A DNA stretch of 64,000 nt from Salvelinus alpinus (taxonomy: Eukaryota > Chordata > Actinopteri > Salmoniformes > Salmonidae): positions 80,775,419 to 80,839,418 of the forward strand of contig NC_092087.1 in assembly GCF_045679555.1 (NCBI RefSeq), in the 5' to 3' direction. Position numbers and translations under genes: made by a program. Shown here piece by piece: positions 1 through 35,494 of this stretch (position 1 is its first letter; each line of letters begins with the position of its first letter). The notes under the pieces are model-generated. The model worked only from the letters and a program-made list of their open reading frames with translations. It searched no databases and had not been told where the DNA came from.

Positions 1-339
1 GAACATTCACAGATCTCCACATGTGTTGGATCAAAACCAAAGAGCCTTGATAGGCAAAGCTAATCCTCCAGTTGCATAGTGTTCCTCAAATCTAGTGTCT
101 GCCAGTGGTAGGGCTGGTTTCCTGGACACAGATCGAGCCTGGTCCTGGACTAAAAAGCTATTTTAATGGAGATTCTCCATTGAGCATGCATTTTAGTCCA
201 GGTCTAGACTTAATATATTTCTGGTAAGCCAGCTCCTATAGTGTCTGCAAGTAATAGTGTTTAGACAGCCAGTTACAAGTAATATCAAGAGCCCTGAGTT
301 CTTTGGTCAGGTAAAACTCAAGGTCCTAATCCTAGCAAT
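1..339 (-). other. tmc7 3' untranslated / downstream region
   Basis: Follows the tmc7 stop on the minus strand. No further coding sequence seen. It contains a hairpin MITE at 121-234. Confidence 0.5.
121..234. mobile_element. Short hairpin MITE
   Basis: The two halves are imperfect inverted copies: CCTGGTCCTGGACTAAAA near the left end and TTTTAGTCCAGGTCTAGAC near the right end, around the central GGAGATTCTCC palindrome. No coding capacity. Confidence 0.6.
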
Positions 340-3300
340 TCAGACATGAGTAGCAGAGTCCGGGGGTGGCTGGACCAGGAAGACCCCAGAGTTGGAGCGG
401 TAGCTGGGGCTGACTCTGTCTGAGGAGTGGGACTGGAATCCCGAACCTGTGGATCTAATAGCACAGGTCCTCTGGGCCTGACACAGCTTCTGGATCAGGA
501 AACGCTTGTCTCGCCCATCCTGGCCGAACAGGGAGAAGAGGAGGGTTAGTGCCTAAATTAACCCTATAACAACGTTATACCAGATAACTAGGACCTAGAT
601 TTTTTCTGGTCAGGAAAATAATCCTGTCCCTACAGCTAACTCCTATGAAGCTACTGTACAGTATAGAGTTGTGCAGCCATGTAGACTGGTTACTGTAGCT
701 ACTCACCATGACTAGCTGTTCCCTCAGTTGGTTGATCACTCGCTTGTGCGCTCCAGCTAGAGCAATGACATAAAACATGGCCAGGCTAGGAGGAAGGACA
801 CAACGGTTAACAAAGCAGAATTTTGATAGCCCTTTGTGACGTGGTGATGAAAAGAGGGTTTTATAAATATATTTGATTGATTGATTGGCTGAAACCACAA
901 TCTATCGGCCTGGATATCAAATGACAATGAACCGTAGACAGGAGTGATATCATTGGCCGGAACCCGTACCATGTGATGACAAAGAGGGAGACGGCGAAGG
1001 CCTCAGAGGAGATGGCCAGGAGGAACGTGCGTGCTCCTGCAGGCAGCTGGGACACCGTCCGGGGGAGCACCTCCCAGGATGTGGTGTAGTTAACGAAGGG
1101 ACCACAGGCCTGGGAACAGCTGATCCTGATAAGGGAGAAACGGGAGGGTAAGTTTATGTCCCCAACAACTGATCTAGGAGCAGATTGATACTATTTTCAC
1201 ACTATGGTGCCAAGCCAAACTGTACTGTGCTGACTCAAATATTTTCCTTTCCAGTCCAGTTTCAGCAACAGTACAGCAGTACAGCTAAGCTAGGCTCAGT
1301 TAGGCTCAGCAGTATGAAAAGGGTATGAGATTGGTGCATGGTGAGTTTCAGTGCAATTAGCCATATTGATGGTTATCTATGGAAATAAAGATGCATGCAT
1401 GCTAGGCTAACTGCAGCCATGTACTCACTGTGCAATGCCAATGGTGACAGGTATACAGGCCAGTGCCAGGCCAATCAGCAGCACAGCCAGGAAGAAGAAG
1501 TTGGAGCTGGAGGCTCGGAACGGACGGGTGGCCGGGCGGCAGTTATTCACCAGAGTCACCTGCAGGGTAGACAATACATACATTAATCAACATATTTGTG
1601 GGTGAGAATTCCCTTTCAGTCATTTCAGTCAACATAATACGCACAGGTATGGGATATTCATTTTCTCTATCAATTGGCTGAAGCAATTAGGATAAGGAAA
1701 TATCCTGACCTACACTATTACCTATGTGGTACAGTATCGCTCAACTCAATCAGTTACCTATAGTATGTAACCCGAGGTTTAGACCCAGCTTAAACCATAC
1801 GCTACAACCAAAAACACAAACAGTCATTCATATCAAATCAAATTTTATTTGTCACATACACATGGTTAGCAGATGTTAATGCGAGTGTAGCGAAATGCCT
1901 GTGCTTCTAGTTCCGACCATGCAGTAATATCTAACAAGTAATCTAACCTAACAATTTCACAACAACTACCTTATACATGTACATAAAAATATATGAATGA
2001 GTGATGGCCGAACGGCACAGGCAAGATGCAGTAGATGGCATAGAGTACAGTATATACATATGAGATGAGTAATGTAGGGTATGTAAACATTATATGAAGT
2101 CGCATTGTTTAAGGTGGCTAGTGATACATTTATTACATCAAGATGGCAAGATGCAGTAGATGGTATAGAGTACAGTATATACATATGAGATGAATAATGT
2201 AGGGTATGTAAACATTATATAAAGTGGCATTGTTTAAAGTGGCTAGTGATACATTTATTACATAAATTTTTCCATTATTAAAGTGGCTAGAGTTGAGTCA
2301 GTATGTTGGCAGCAGCCACTCAATGTTAGTGATGGCTGTTTAACAGTCTGATGGCCTTGAGATAGAAGCTGTTTTTCAGTCTCTCGGTCCCTGCTTTGAT
2401 GCACCTGTACTGACCTCGCCTTCTGGATAATAGCGGGGTGAACAGGCAGTGGTTCGGGTTGTTGTTGTCCTTGATGATCTTTTTGGCCTTCCTGTGACAT
2501 CGGGTGGTGTAGGTGTCCTGGAGGGCAGGTAGTTTGCCCCCGGTGATGCGTTGTGCAGACCTCACTACCCTCTGGAGAGCCTTACGGTTGTGGGCGGAGC
2601 AGTTGCCGTACCAGGCGGTGATACAGCCCGGCAGGATGCTCTCGATTGTGCATCTGTAAAAGTTTGTGAGTGTTTCTGGTGACAAGCCAAAAAAAGTACA
2701 GGAGAGGGCTGAGCACGCACCCTTGTGGGGCCCCAGTGTTGAGGATCAGCGGGGTGGAGATGTTGTTACCTACCCTCACCACCTGGGGGCGGCCCATCAG
2801 GAAGTCCAGGACCCAGTTGCACAGGGCGAGGTCGAGACCCAGGGTCACGAGCTTAATGACGAGTTTGGAGGGTACTATGGTGTTAAATGCTGAGCTGTAG
2901 TCGATGAATAGCATTCTTACATAGGTATTCCTCTTGTCCAGATGGGTTAGGGCAGTGTGATTGCGTCGTCTGTGGACCTATTGGGGCAGTAAGCAAATTG
3001 GAGTGGGTCTAGGGTGTCAGGTAGGGTGGAGGTGATATGGTCCTTGACTAGTCTCTCAAAGCACTTCATGATGATGGAAGTGAGTGCTACGGGGCGGTAG
3101 TCATTTAGCTCAGTTACCTTAGCTTTCTTGGGAACAGGAACAATGGTGGCCCTCTTGAAGCATGTGGGAACAGCAGACTGGGATAAGGATTGATTGAATA
3201 TGTCCGTAAACACACCAACCAGCTGGTCTGCGCATGCTCTGAGGACGCGGCTGGGGATGCCGTCTGGGCCTGCAGCCTTGCGAGGGTTAACATGTTTAAA

Positions 3301-6300
3301 TGTTTTACTCACTTTGGCTGCAGTGAAGGAGAGCCCGCAGGTTTTGGTAGCAGGCCGTGTCAGTGGCACTGTATTGTCCTCAAAGCGAGCAAAGAAGTTG
3401 TTTAGTTTGTCTGAGAGCAAGACATCGTGGTCCGCGACGGGTCAGGTTTTTCTTTTGTAGTCCGTAATTGACTGTAGACCCTGCCACATACCTCTCGTGT
3501 CTGAGCCGTTGAATTGCGACTCTACTTTGTCTCTATACTGACGCTTAGCTTGTTTGATTGCCTTGCGGAGGGAATAGCTACACTGTTTGTATTCGGTCAT
3601 GTTTCCGGTCACCTTGCCCTGATTAAAAGCAGTGGTTCGCGCTTTCAGTTTTGCGCGAATGCTGCCATCAATCCACAATTTCTGGTTGGGGTTTTAATGT
3701 TTTAATAGACGCTGTGGGTACAACATCACCGATGCACTTGCTAATAAACTCGCTCACCGAATCAGCGTATTCATCAATGTTGTTGTTCGACGCTATGTGG
3801 AACATATCCCAGTCCACGTGATCGAAGCAATCTTGAAGCGTGGAATCCGATTGGTCGGACCAGCGTTGAACAGACCTGAGCACGGCTGCTTCCTGTTTTA
3901 GTTTCTGTACCTTCCTGATGCTTTTACTGTACTGTATTATATAGAACTACAATTATGGCCACCGGCCCACCTATCACAGTACATTGATACGGTCTAGTAT
4001 TTCTATTTCTATGGTATGTTACCTTTTTGATGTAGAAGATGATGAAGTACTTGATGGTGCAGATGGCGGGCAGCAGGGGGCAGTAGAACGTCCCGATCCA
4101 GCAGATGGTCTGGCCGTACACAATCTCCAGGACGTTCTGGGGGATGGCAAACTCCTGCTGGCCCCACCACTTGGCCAGGCCGCAGTCACAGTAGTCCACT
4201 ATGAGTCTAGGGGAGGGAGAGAACCGTCAGAAGAGGAGAGGAGAGAAGAGGAGAGAAGAGAAAAGATGACTTACTTCCTAGGGAACTCCACAAAGACAGT
4301 GACGGCACCGATGATGATGAAATCGAAGATCATGAGTTTGTACATCTCCTGGCCCACGCGAGACTCCCAACACTATAGGCAGAGGCAGGAATTATATGAG
4401 ATCATAGTAACGTCCAATATTAATATGTACAGTACCAGTCAAAAGTTTGGACACACCTACTCATTCGAGAGATTTTCTTTATTTTTATTATTTTCTACAT
4501 TGTAGAATAATAGTGAAGACATCAAAACTATGAAATAACACATATGGAATCATGTAGTAACCAAAAAAGTGTTAAACAAATCTAAATATATTTTATATTT
4601 GAGTTTCTTCAAGGTAGCCACCCTTTGCCTTGATGACAGCTTTGCACACTCTTGGCATTCTCTCAACCAGCTTCATGAGGTAGTCACCTGGAATGCATTT
4701 CAATTAACAGGTGTGCCTTGTTAAAAGTTCATTTGTGGAATTTCTTTCCTTCTTAATGCGTTTGAGCCTATCAGTTGTGTTGTGACAAGGTAGGGGTGGT
4801 ATACAGAAGATAGCCCTATTTGATAAAAGACCAAGTCCATATTATGGCAAGAACAGCCCAAATAAGCAAAGAGAAATGACAGTACATCACTACTTTAAGA
4901 CATGAAGGTCAGTCAATACGGAACATTTCAAGAACTTTGAACGTTTCTTCAAGTGCAGTCGCAAAAACCATCAAGCGCTATGATGAAACTGACTCGCATG
5001 AGGACCGCCACAGGAAAAGAAGACCCAGAGTTACCTCTGCTGCAGAGGATAAGTTCATTATTAGAGTTACCAGCATCAGAAATTGCAGCCCAAATAAATG
5101 TTTCACAGAGTTCATGTAACAGACACCTCCAGGCTGTGTAAGGACTATTTGACCAAGAAGGAGAGTGATGGAGTGCTGCATCAGATGACCTGGCCTCCAC
5201 AATCACCCGACCTCAACCCAATTGAGATGAGTTGGACCGCAGAGTGAAGGAAAAGCAGCCAACAAGTGCTCAGCATATGTGGGAACGTCTTCAAGACTGT
5301 TGGAAAAGCATTCCAGGTGAAGCTGATTGAGATAATGCCAAGAAAGTGCAAAGCTGTCATCAAGGCAAAGGGTGGCTACTTTGAATAATCTAAAATCTAA
5401 AATATATTTTTGATTTGTTTAACACTTTTTGGTTACATATGATTCCATATGTGTTACTTCATAGTTTTGATGTTTTCACTATTATTCTACAATGTAGAAA
5501 ATAGTAAACATAAAGAAACTTGACTGGTATTGTATATCTACGGTAACCTTTGACCTCCACTCACCGGGTACAGGATGTGGTTGTACCCGCAGACACAGTT
5601 GCCTTCCTGGCAAGAGGTGATCTGACCCCAGAGAGAGACGAGAAGCACACAGATACTGGTCAGGCGCATGAACACACACCTGTGGAAAGATTATGACATT
5701 ACAAAGACATTACGTTGGTGTTAAAATGCAAAAATCTATTCATACATACCAGGGTGCTACATCAGTATGCAAACTGTAATCGGTGTGAAACATCAAGAGC
5801 ATCATTCATTGATTTTCACAGAAGAAAGTGCTTGGTTGCCAGGGTTGGGGTAAATTTCATATCAATTCAGGAAGTAAACTGAAAAATGTATTGACTGAAT
5901 AGAAATAAAACAACCCCAGCCCTGTTGTTTACCTCATGAGAGTGAAGCGGATCTCAAAGGCGGGGGAGTAGTCTTCAAACTGGATGATGAGGGAGAAGAT
6001 GAGGGGGGTGATGAAGTTGGCCAGGGTGATGACGATGGAAGGCAGATACTCATAGATCAGGTCCAGGATGAAGTTCACCTGTTATGACAACGCGTGTTTG
6101 AAGTCAAACAGAAAAGGCACATGCCATTAGGTATACAGTACTGAGGAAGAGAGCATTCATTTCAATAGAACAGCCATTGTGCTCATCCCTCAACCTTTGA
6201 AATTGTTGAACGTGTCAGTGTCGTTCTGTGTTGATGTTTGTGTTTTTTGTAAAATCGATAAACGTTTTTTTAATTTTTTAAACACAACCATTGTGCTCCC

Positions 6301-9300
6301 GAGTGACCAGTGGTCTAAGGCGCTGCATCTCAGTGCTACAGGCGTCACTACAGACCCTAGTTCGATCCTGGGCTGTATCACAACCGGCCGTGATTGGGAG
6401 TCCCATAGGATGGCGCACAATTGGCCCAGCGTCGTCTGGGTTAGGCCGTCATTGTAAATAAGAATTTGCTCTTAACTGACTTGTGTAGTTAAATTAAAAA
6501 TGTAAAAATTGTGCTAAACCAGGGGTGTCAAACTAATTTCCCCCCGTGGGCCGCATTCGGTCTCGTCAATGCTCCCTGACTGTCTAGTTTTCATCTCGAT
6601 GACTTTTAGGATGCTGGAAAAATGTAGGTCCATTATCAATTCTACAGTTTAGATTTGGTTTTAGTCATTTCAATGGCGATTAAGATCATTTTTTCCCCCG
6701 TGGGGAAAACTATTATAATAAAATTATATATTTCAGTTTTTACTCAGACCAACCGTGTGCCGTATGTTTGACACACCTGTGCTAAACTTAGACATATGTA
6801 TCAGATCTAAAATAAGCATATGTCTATTGACCAGCTACCTACAGAGTCCATAAGGAGAGGCCGAGGACATCAGGGACAGCAAGGTGTGCTGAGGAGACTC
6901 CAGACCTGTCTCTGACCGACTCTCTGACCAACTATCCTCCCTGGCTGTGACCAAGATGCTCCTCCTCCATTCACGCTTCAACTCCCTTCATGTTGATCAT
7001 TGATTTACATTTGTTTTCTTGAATGTGCTACTGCAATTCAGCTTTAAGCTTCCATAGTACACATCAAATTAAACTAAACTAACGTTGCTGTTTAAAGGTT
7101 TATCACAATGTGATTTAAAAAGAATCCTCCAATACATGGGGCTCCCGAGTAGTATAGCGGTCTAAGATACTGCATCTCAGTGCTAGAGGCGTCACTACAG
7201 ACCCTGGTTCGAATCCAGGCTGTATCACATCTGGCCGTGACTGGGAGTCCCATAGGGCGGCGCACAATTGGCCCAGCGTCGTCCAGGTTTGGCCGGGGTA
7301 GGCCGTCATTGTAAATAAGAATATGTTCTTACCTGACTTGCCTAGTTACCTTAGTCATCTGTGCTTTCTGGGAGAAGTTGGTGGCTATGTAGATGGAGTA
7401 GAAGCAGGCAGCCAGTACAGCGATCACAAACAGATTCAGGATCAGTCGGATCAAGTAGATCCTACACTTCTCCTTCCGTGTCCTGTCTGCTATCTTCTGC
7501 TTGATGCGCTCCTCTTCCAGATCAGTCTGTTGACATAGAAAGGACAGAGGAATTAATATCGGACCTCCATTATATGCAGTTATAAGCACATACTGTATAT
7601 ATTACTAAACAAATCAACACAGCTCCTTCTGAAAGGAGTCGGTGAAAAGCGAGTGGTAAACAGAAGTGAACCAATACACTTCTGTTACATTATATGGCTG
7701 TAACTGGAATGTGTGAACTGAGGACTTCAATTCACTTTGTCAGTAGTGTTGAATCACATTTCTCCCTGTTGTTTTGAGTCAACCTATACTATCGACTGAC
7801 TACTGACACCTCACCTTCAGTTCATAAAGAAGACTGCTCCTCTTGAGCCTGGCTGCGCTGTCGTTGACGATACAGAAGTCCCAGCCGGCAAAGATCTTGT
7901 TGCAGAAGCTCTGGAAGCGATCCTCGTCCTGCACCAGTTTACGCTTGAAGCCAGTCGCAGACCTTTGGGGAACGACGAGAAATGCAGATTTGGAAATTGC
8001 TAAAAAACTGAAGTATTTCTATAACAGTATACGACTTGCATGACCGTGAAAAACAATTGGACAGCATGTGCACGCTTGAGAAGATATGCCTTTTGAGGAC
8101 CGGTTTATCCAAAAGACTAGTATAATTGACAAGTCTGAACTGAATACAGTAAGATAGGGCACTTTTTTACCTTTTGACTATCCATATGAGACTGAGGAAG
8201 AGGTAGGCTATGGTGACCAGCAGGTAGGCCAGAGGCAGGTTGTAGGTGAACTTAGGGAAGTGAATGGTCTCTACCTTGTAGTAACCATAGAAGAGGTAGG
8301 TCTGCTCCAGAAAGCCCTTTAAGATGTGAAACAAACAAGGGAGTCATTCTCAGTCCCAGAACATCATCTACAGTGCTATGCAGGCGTACAATGAGTGACT
8401 GAATTAAATGAATAAGAGGGCGTGGTATATGAGGGTAGTCCGTACCGCCCCTGAGAGGAGGTCTGTGATGTGCTGGTGGAAAACCACCAGGCCACGGCGA
8501 GAGGTGCTGGGGTAGTTACTGCACTCGGAGCCTGTGGTTCACAACAGAAGCAACAATATAATATTGGTAAGACATCTATCTAGAAGTCCATTAACATTAA
8601 CAATGAATTAAAAAAAATATATATATCATAGATGAGATTAACAATACAACATTCATAGTCTAATGTAAAGATGACTGATGCTCTTGATGTCGCAGAAAGT
8701 TACTGACTACATGCCCCATATCTCTCCTCTCTAACTGAACCTTCATGACAACATGGTTGAATGTGGTGTTAATCTCTTACTGACCTACAGTTGACATAAA
8801 TACTATATAATTAATGTACAGCAATGGAGGCTGCTGAGGGGAGGAAGGCTCATAATAATAGCTGGAACTGAGCGAATGGAATAGCACCAAACACATGGAA
8901 ACCATGTATTTGATACCATTACACACATTATGCTCAAGCCATTGCCATGAGCCCGTCCTCCACAATTAAAGTGCCACCAACCTCCTGTGATGTACATGTA
9001 ACTGCCAAAATAAAGGAAACACTTCAGCAAATGAGGGATGCAAAGTCTATTGAAAGCAGGTGCTTCCACACAGGTGTGGTTCCTGAGTTAATTCAGTAAT
9101 TAACATCCCATCATGCTTAGAGTCATGTATAAAAACGCTTATTGTTTTTGCTACCAAGGCTAGAAGTGACTTTGAAAGACGGGTCTCAAAGGAGCATAGG
9201 CGGTTTAAAGGGTCTGTGTGTTTCCTTTATCTTAACAGTTACATGTATAATATGGTCTACTTTACTCTATAACACGTAAAGGCCTGTGTTACCATCTACG

Positions 9301-11272
9301 TGGTTGAATGTGGTGTTCCCTGAGGCATGGGGGGCGGTGATGATGGGCAGAATGACGAAGCCGAACATGAGCAGGAACATGATGAAGTTGAGCAGCACCA
9401 GGAAACGCAGGAAGGAGAAGTAGGACAGGATCCCCGTGCCAAACATCCCTGTGATGGGACACAGAGAAGGGAAAGGATGAGTGATTTAGATACCATCCCG
9501 GATCTTAAAGAGATCAACATCAATGCACTCATATCTTTCAATACTTCCAACAGAAGACACACAAGTGAGCAAGAAAACTTTTAATTGCCCAATTTTCATC
9601 ATCTCTGTGGACACTCTGCCTTTGTCCCTCACAAATCCAATTTTGAGCTTCGTTCATGTAACTAAGCCTTTGACATAAATCATGTATTGATGCCAATAGA
9701 AGTCAATTGGAGTAACAGGTTGTTTTGTCACTGGCATTCACTCTCTTACCCTCAATGACATGGATGTCTCCCCTCCAGAGCTCCAGGTTGCTGAGCATCT
9801 CAAACCCATCCTCCTTCAGTCTCCTCAGGGTCCGTCTGGTGCTCTGTCTCCACTGGCTCCAACTGCTCAGATCCTTGGCCTGCTCCAAACGCTGGTCCCT
9901 GTCAGATGATCAACCAATCAATATATTAAGCAATCAATCAGTCAGTCAGTCAATGTTTACATACTAAGCATTTTTCAAGAATACTAACATCACACCAGAA
10001 TCCACCAAGAGAGCTTTGACAAAGAGACTCAATATAGTGTCCACCATGAACATAACCATCTCTAGACCCAATCGTTATGCTCATGAAATTGTAGCCTACT
10101 TGTAGTGAATGTTGTGCTCTGTTATTGAATAAGGCTTGAGAATTGCCATATCTCTAGGAGAGATTCAGAGAGCATTCCTTCACTAATCCTGTAATGTCTC
10201 AAATTGATACGAGAAATGAAACACTGCCTGCAGAGCAATAACTATGCACTGCTGGCCCCTACAGTGAGTGAAGGCAATGAAGGCAGATAACCAATTACTT
10301 CCAACACAGTAAGACTCAGTTAAAAACATAAAAATCTCTGATGTCCTGTAACTTATACAGTTACATGGTATACAAATGTTATTACACAGTGCAACCCTTT
10401 TCATTTTATCATTACAATACAACATTTTACACCAGTATAACACTGCATGAAGACATATTAGCGATCTGACTTGTCTCTGCGTTTCTCCGCCATAGGTTTG
10501 GGAAGTTCCCTGACTGGTCTCTGTTGGGTCTGAGTCCTGTGTTTCTCCTCATGCTGTCTGGCCAATGTGGTCTGTCCCCATTTCCCACTGCTGGAGGAGC
10601 CCAGCCTGGTCCGTGAGCTGCCACGGCGCTTGGTACTGCCCGAGGCTGAGGGCTTTCTGCGGTACAGCAGAGACTGGTAGCTGGGGAGCTGGTCCAGTAG
10701 TGGGTTACGTGGTGCTCCCAGACGGTCATTGTGGAACACTGTCAGAGAGAAATACAGGAGGAAAAAAAGTGTTTTGTGGAAGAGGATCGGGGTTAAAGTT
10801 CATAAAGTGAGAGTAAAATGTGGGGTTTAAAGAGCAGTACTTGAATGCAATACACTGTATTGATATCATACTGTTGAACTCACTAAACTATTTGGCTGTG
10901 AATGTACAGGAAGTGGTGTAGCCATACAGTCATTGCAACAGACAGGTACATTTGAAAAAACTACAACAACCACACCTCAACAATTACAACTATCAAAACA
11001 TATCTTCAGCAACCAAGTTACTGTTGCTATTTAATGTCATAAAACTCAAAGAGTAAGGGAAGTTTTCTTTCAATAGCAACGATAATTAGCTCAGTTTTAG
11101 CTAAAAGTTAGATAGCTACCCGTTAGCTAGCTAACATTGGCTGGATAGCTTTTTAGCATTAGGAAGGTTTACCTGCCTTGTCTATCTAGATAACTGGCTA
11201 CATTTACTAACTTACTTGCTGAGAAGGTCCATATGAAATTGAGTTTGCTTAGTTACCTGAGTCTCTCTCCAT
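340..11272 (-). CDS. tmc7: Transmembrane channel-like protein 7 (complete, 16 coding exons)
   Basis: Multi-pass plasma-membrane protein of the TMC family; the transport role of TMC7 is poorly known. Coding exons in transcript order: 11272-11257, 10738-10471, 9898-9750, 9448-9293, 8531-8446, 8316-8171, 7962-7815, 7526-7350, 6078-5933, 5679-5565, 4372-4275, 4206-4023, 1559-1429, 1125-970, 785-707, 519-340. All introns are GT-AG and phases close, giving 744 residues (human TMC7 is about 720). The start ATG is in a 16-nt coding exon; the stop is TGA at 342-340. The N-terminus is hydrophilic ([11 protein letters not shown]), followed by [13 protein letters not shown] just before the first membrane helix (about 155-180). 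The TMC signature [13 protein letters not shown] starts at residue 470, then [19 protein letters not shown], which matches TMC7 rather than other paralogues. The C-terminal tail after QLREQL is longer than in human and Ser/Pro-rich. Introns carry a LINE, a Tc1 remnant, two SINEs and MITEs. Confidence 0.93.
1829..3920 (-). mobile_element. 5'-truncated non-LTR retrotransposon (LINE), reverse transcriptase fragments
   Basis: Lies in tmc7 intron 12, antisense on the plus strand. Broken reading frames encode reverse-transcriptase blocks: [52 protein letters not shown] (palm motif A) and [15 protein letters not shown] (motif B), then the C-terminal [10 protein letters not shown] and [11 protein letters not shown]. 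The region that should carry the YxDD motif C is missing, and frames shift near 2600 and 2940, so it is dead. The 3' end carries the TTTATTTGTCACAT tail near 1845. Confidence 0.85.
4430..5532 (+). mobile_element. Degenerate Tc1-like transposon in tmc7 intron 10
   Basis: Flanked by TA at 4428-4429 and 5533-5534. Terminal repeats begin CAGTACCAGTCAAAAGTTTGG and end GACTGGTATTG. Internal fragments of transposase remain on the plus strand ([37 protein letters not shown]), with a large internal deletion and stops. The element makes up about 1.1 kb of the 1.2-kb intron and ends 32 bp from the exon 10 donor. Confidence 0.88.
6295..6508 (+). mobile_element. tRNA-derived SINE (tRNA-Leu-like head), copy 1
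   Basis: Head GCTCCCGAGTGACCAGTGG with a box A-like start and box B-like GTTCGATCC, body GGGAGTCCCATAGGATGG, and tail GTAAATAAGAATTTGCTC. This is the common salmonid SINE with a tRNA-Leu-like head (SlmI-type, family name from memory). Confidence 0.8.
6520..6779. mobile_element. hAT-type non-autonomous element
   Basis: Begins CAGGGGTGTCAAAC and ends GTTTGACACACCTG, an imperfect terminal inverted repeat, flanked by a perfect 8-bp duplication TGCTAAAC at 6512-6519 and 6780-6787. An 8-bp duplication is typical of hAT insertions. Confidence 0.82.
7139..7348 (+). mobile_element. tRNA-derived SINE, copy 2, ending on the tmc7 exon 8 donor
   Basis: Same family as the 6295 copy; box B-like GGTTCGAATCCAGG. 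The conserved tail GACTTGCCTAGTTA ends at 7348, immediately before the exon 8 boundary, without the usual AAATAAAGG end. No clear flanking duplication is visible. Confidence 0.8.
7350..7526 (-). CDS. tmc7: tmc7 exon 8, splice donor abutting a SINE
   Basis: This exon encodes [16 protein letters not shown] and the following membrane helix up to FSQKAQMTK (residues 324-382). It is phase 0 at both ends. On the minus strand it ends ACTAAG|GTAACTAGGCAAG. The intronic bases from the T of GT onward are the reverse complement of the 3' tail of the SINE at 7139-7348. Human TMC7 is a few residues longer at this junction. Confidence 0.88.
8822..8989. mobile_element. GGAGGCTGCTGAGG hairpin MITE, copy 1
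   Basis: About 170 bp with inverted ends: GGAGGCTGCTGAGGGGAGGA on the left and GCCCGTCCTCC ... CCAACCTCCTGTG on the right. Four copies lie in this window. Confidence 0.75.
8995..9245. mobile_element. 251-bp MITE with TA target duplication
   Basis: Ends are inverted repeats: CATGTAACTGCCAAAATAAA at the left and TTTATCTTAACAGTTACATG at the right, flanked by TA at 8993-8994 and 9246-9247. It has no coding capacity and inserted at the very edge of the hairpin MITE at 8822-8989. Confidence 0.8.
9899..10470. other. tmc7 intron 2, no recognisable feature
   Basis: Intron sequence. A reading frame of about 80 residues on the minus strand has no family resemblance and no splice support. Confidence 0.4.
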
Positions 11273-12846
11273 TTCAGTTGTCCTCGTGCACGTTTAATAT
11301 CAACGAAAGTTGAATTAACAACTTTGTTAGCTAACTAGCGTAGCTAGCAGACGTTGGCTGTCAGTCAGCAGAAGGAAAACAAAGCCGCATTCCCTTTCCT
11401 GAATCCCAAAGCGACTCAACTCTGGAGCTAGATGTATAAATACTAGATCGGCATAGCATGCTTTCCCACAATTATACACACAACAATCGTGCTTATTTAA
11501 TTGTGGATATGACTGGAGTTTAATCAAAATTAAATACTGACAAACGACCCGACCAACAATTTGACGTTTATTTGTATAGCTAGTTAGCTAGCTTTTGTAT
11601 TTATATAACAACATTTGTCGCGCTCTACTGTCCTCAAATGCCACCACCATAAACCTTTTAAATGATGGAGCATCAATAATTATTAACGCTTAAAATGGGG
11701 TAATATTATTTGAATATGAAATAATAAAAAATGTCCAAATAACAATTTAATTGTTTATTATGCTGCTATTCACATAATTCAACATTTTGTTTGACATTGT
11801 GTTTTAAATAGAGAGTCGAAGACGAAAGTTAATCATTATGGCTCTTCATTGCAATTCCCTATCCTATTGCACACTGCACATGCAGTCATTCGTAATAACA
11901 CAGTTGAGCCCTTGGCCGTCCCATATCTTATTCTGCCAATTAATTTTCACGTCCTATGGGAATCATTTGGAAATAGTTGTCATTATGCCAACCATAGCAA
12001 CTATTAGATTTGCATACGGCATTTAGAACCACCGGACTTTTACCTTTATTTCAAGTGCACAGTTCCGGGTAGTCTGACAGACACACAGTGATAAAGTTCA
12101 ACAAAGGTAGATCTCTCAGAGCTGCACTCTAGCTACCACAGTTGGCACTTCAAACCTGGATTATAAGGAAAAAGGGAGGCAGCCTCGGACTGCAACATTT
12201 GTTCAAGCAGCCAGCAGATTTCCCTGAATAAGCAGCACATTAACCAGGTAATTACACTCTGTGGATTTATTCTTTTAAACAATTGTTTGATACAATAGGT
12301 TTAAATTGTTACTTTATCTAACAGCAATGTATACTATTATTATTTGAAACATGGTTATATTTCTCTTAATTCGACAACACAAAGATTCACTGTCACATAT
12401 GACTGTGTTTTTCCCACAATAAACTACCATGTCAACATATTTGTTAGTCAGATCTCTTTCCAGACTTTGTTGCTCAGGAATTTGTTATTTCTACTTTGCC
12501 TACTTTACTGCCATAGGGCAGCACTGAGGCACAGACCATGGCAAAACAGAAACCATATCCCTGTGTTAATAAATAATGATATACACAGGGATAGGACAGG
12601 GGTGTTAAATAACTTACTGAATACAGCCATTCAATCCAAAACATGTGATGTGTATTAGATAGCACAGCTTTATTTGTGAAAAGAAGATGGGAATAGCATC
12701 GAGGTATGATCTCAGAAGTCTTGTATTTGCCCCTTCTTTATACCCAAGGGGGTCTTGTTGCTAGTGGCACGTTTATGTCTCGTTTCCAGTTCTCATTTTA
12801 TGTAATGGCAAGCTGATTCTCACTAATTGTTTTACTGAGAATACAG
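11273..12846. promoter_or_regulatory. Head-to-head tmc7/tmc5 intergenic region, candidate shared promoter
   Basis: The tmc7 start ATG (11272) and the tmc5 leader face away from each other. A probable non-coding first tmc5 exon ends at TTAACCAG|GTAATT (12247/12248) and would splice to the exon starting at 12847 (acceptor ATACAG). That would leave under 1 kb for both promoters. No obvious TATA box or CpG-rich island was seen; the TAGCTAG-rich and AT-rich stretches are not diagnostic. Confidence 0.4.
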
Positions 12847-12947
12847 TAGGAGGCCCTTTCAGACCTCCAGGGACTAAAGAAGAGGGGGACGGACCGAAAC
12901 CACCGCCGGGTTAACCACTATAGAAGAAGATCAAGCCAAGGATCCCT

Positions 12948-35494
<22,547 letters not shown>

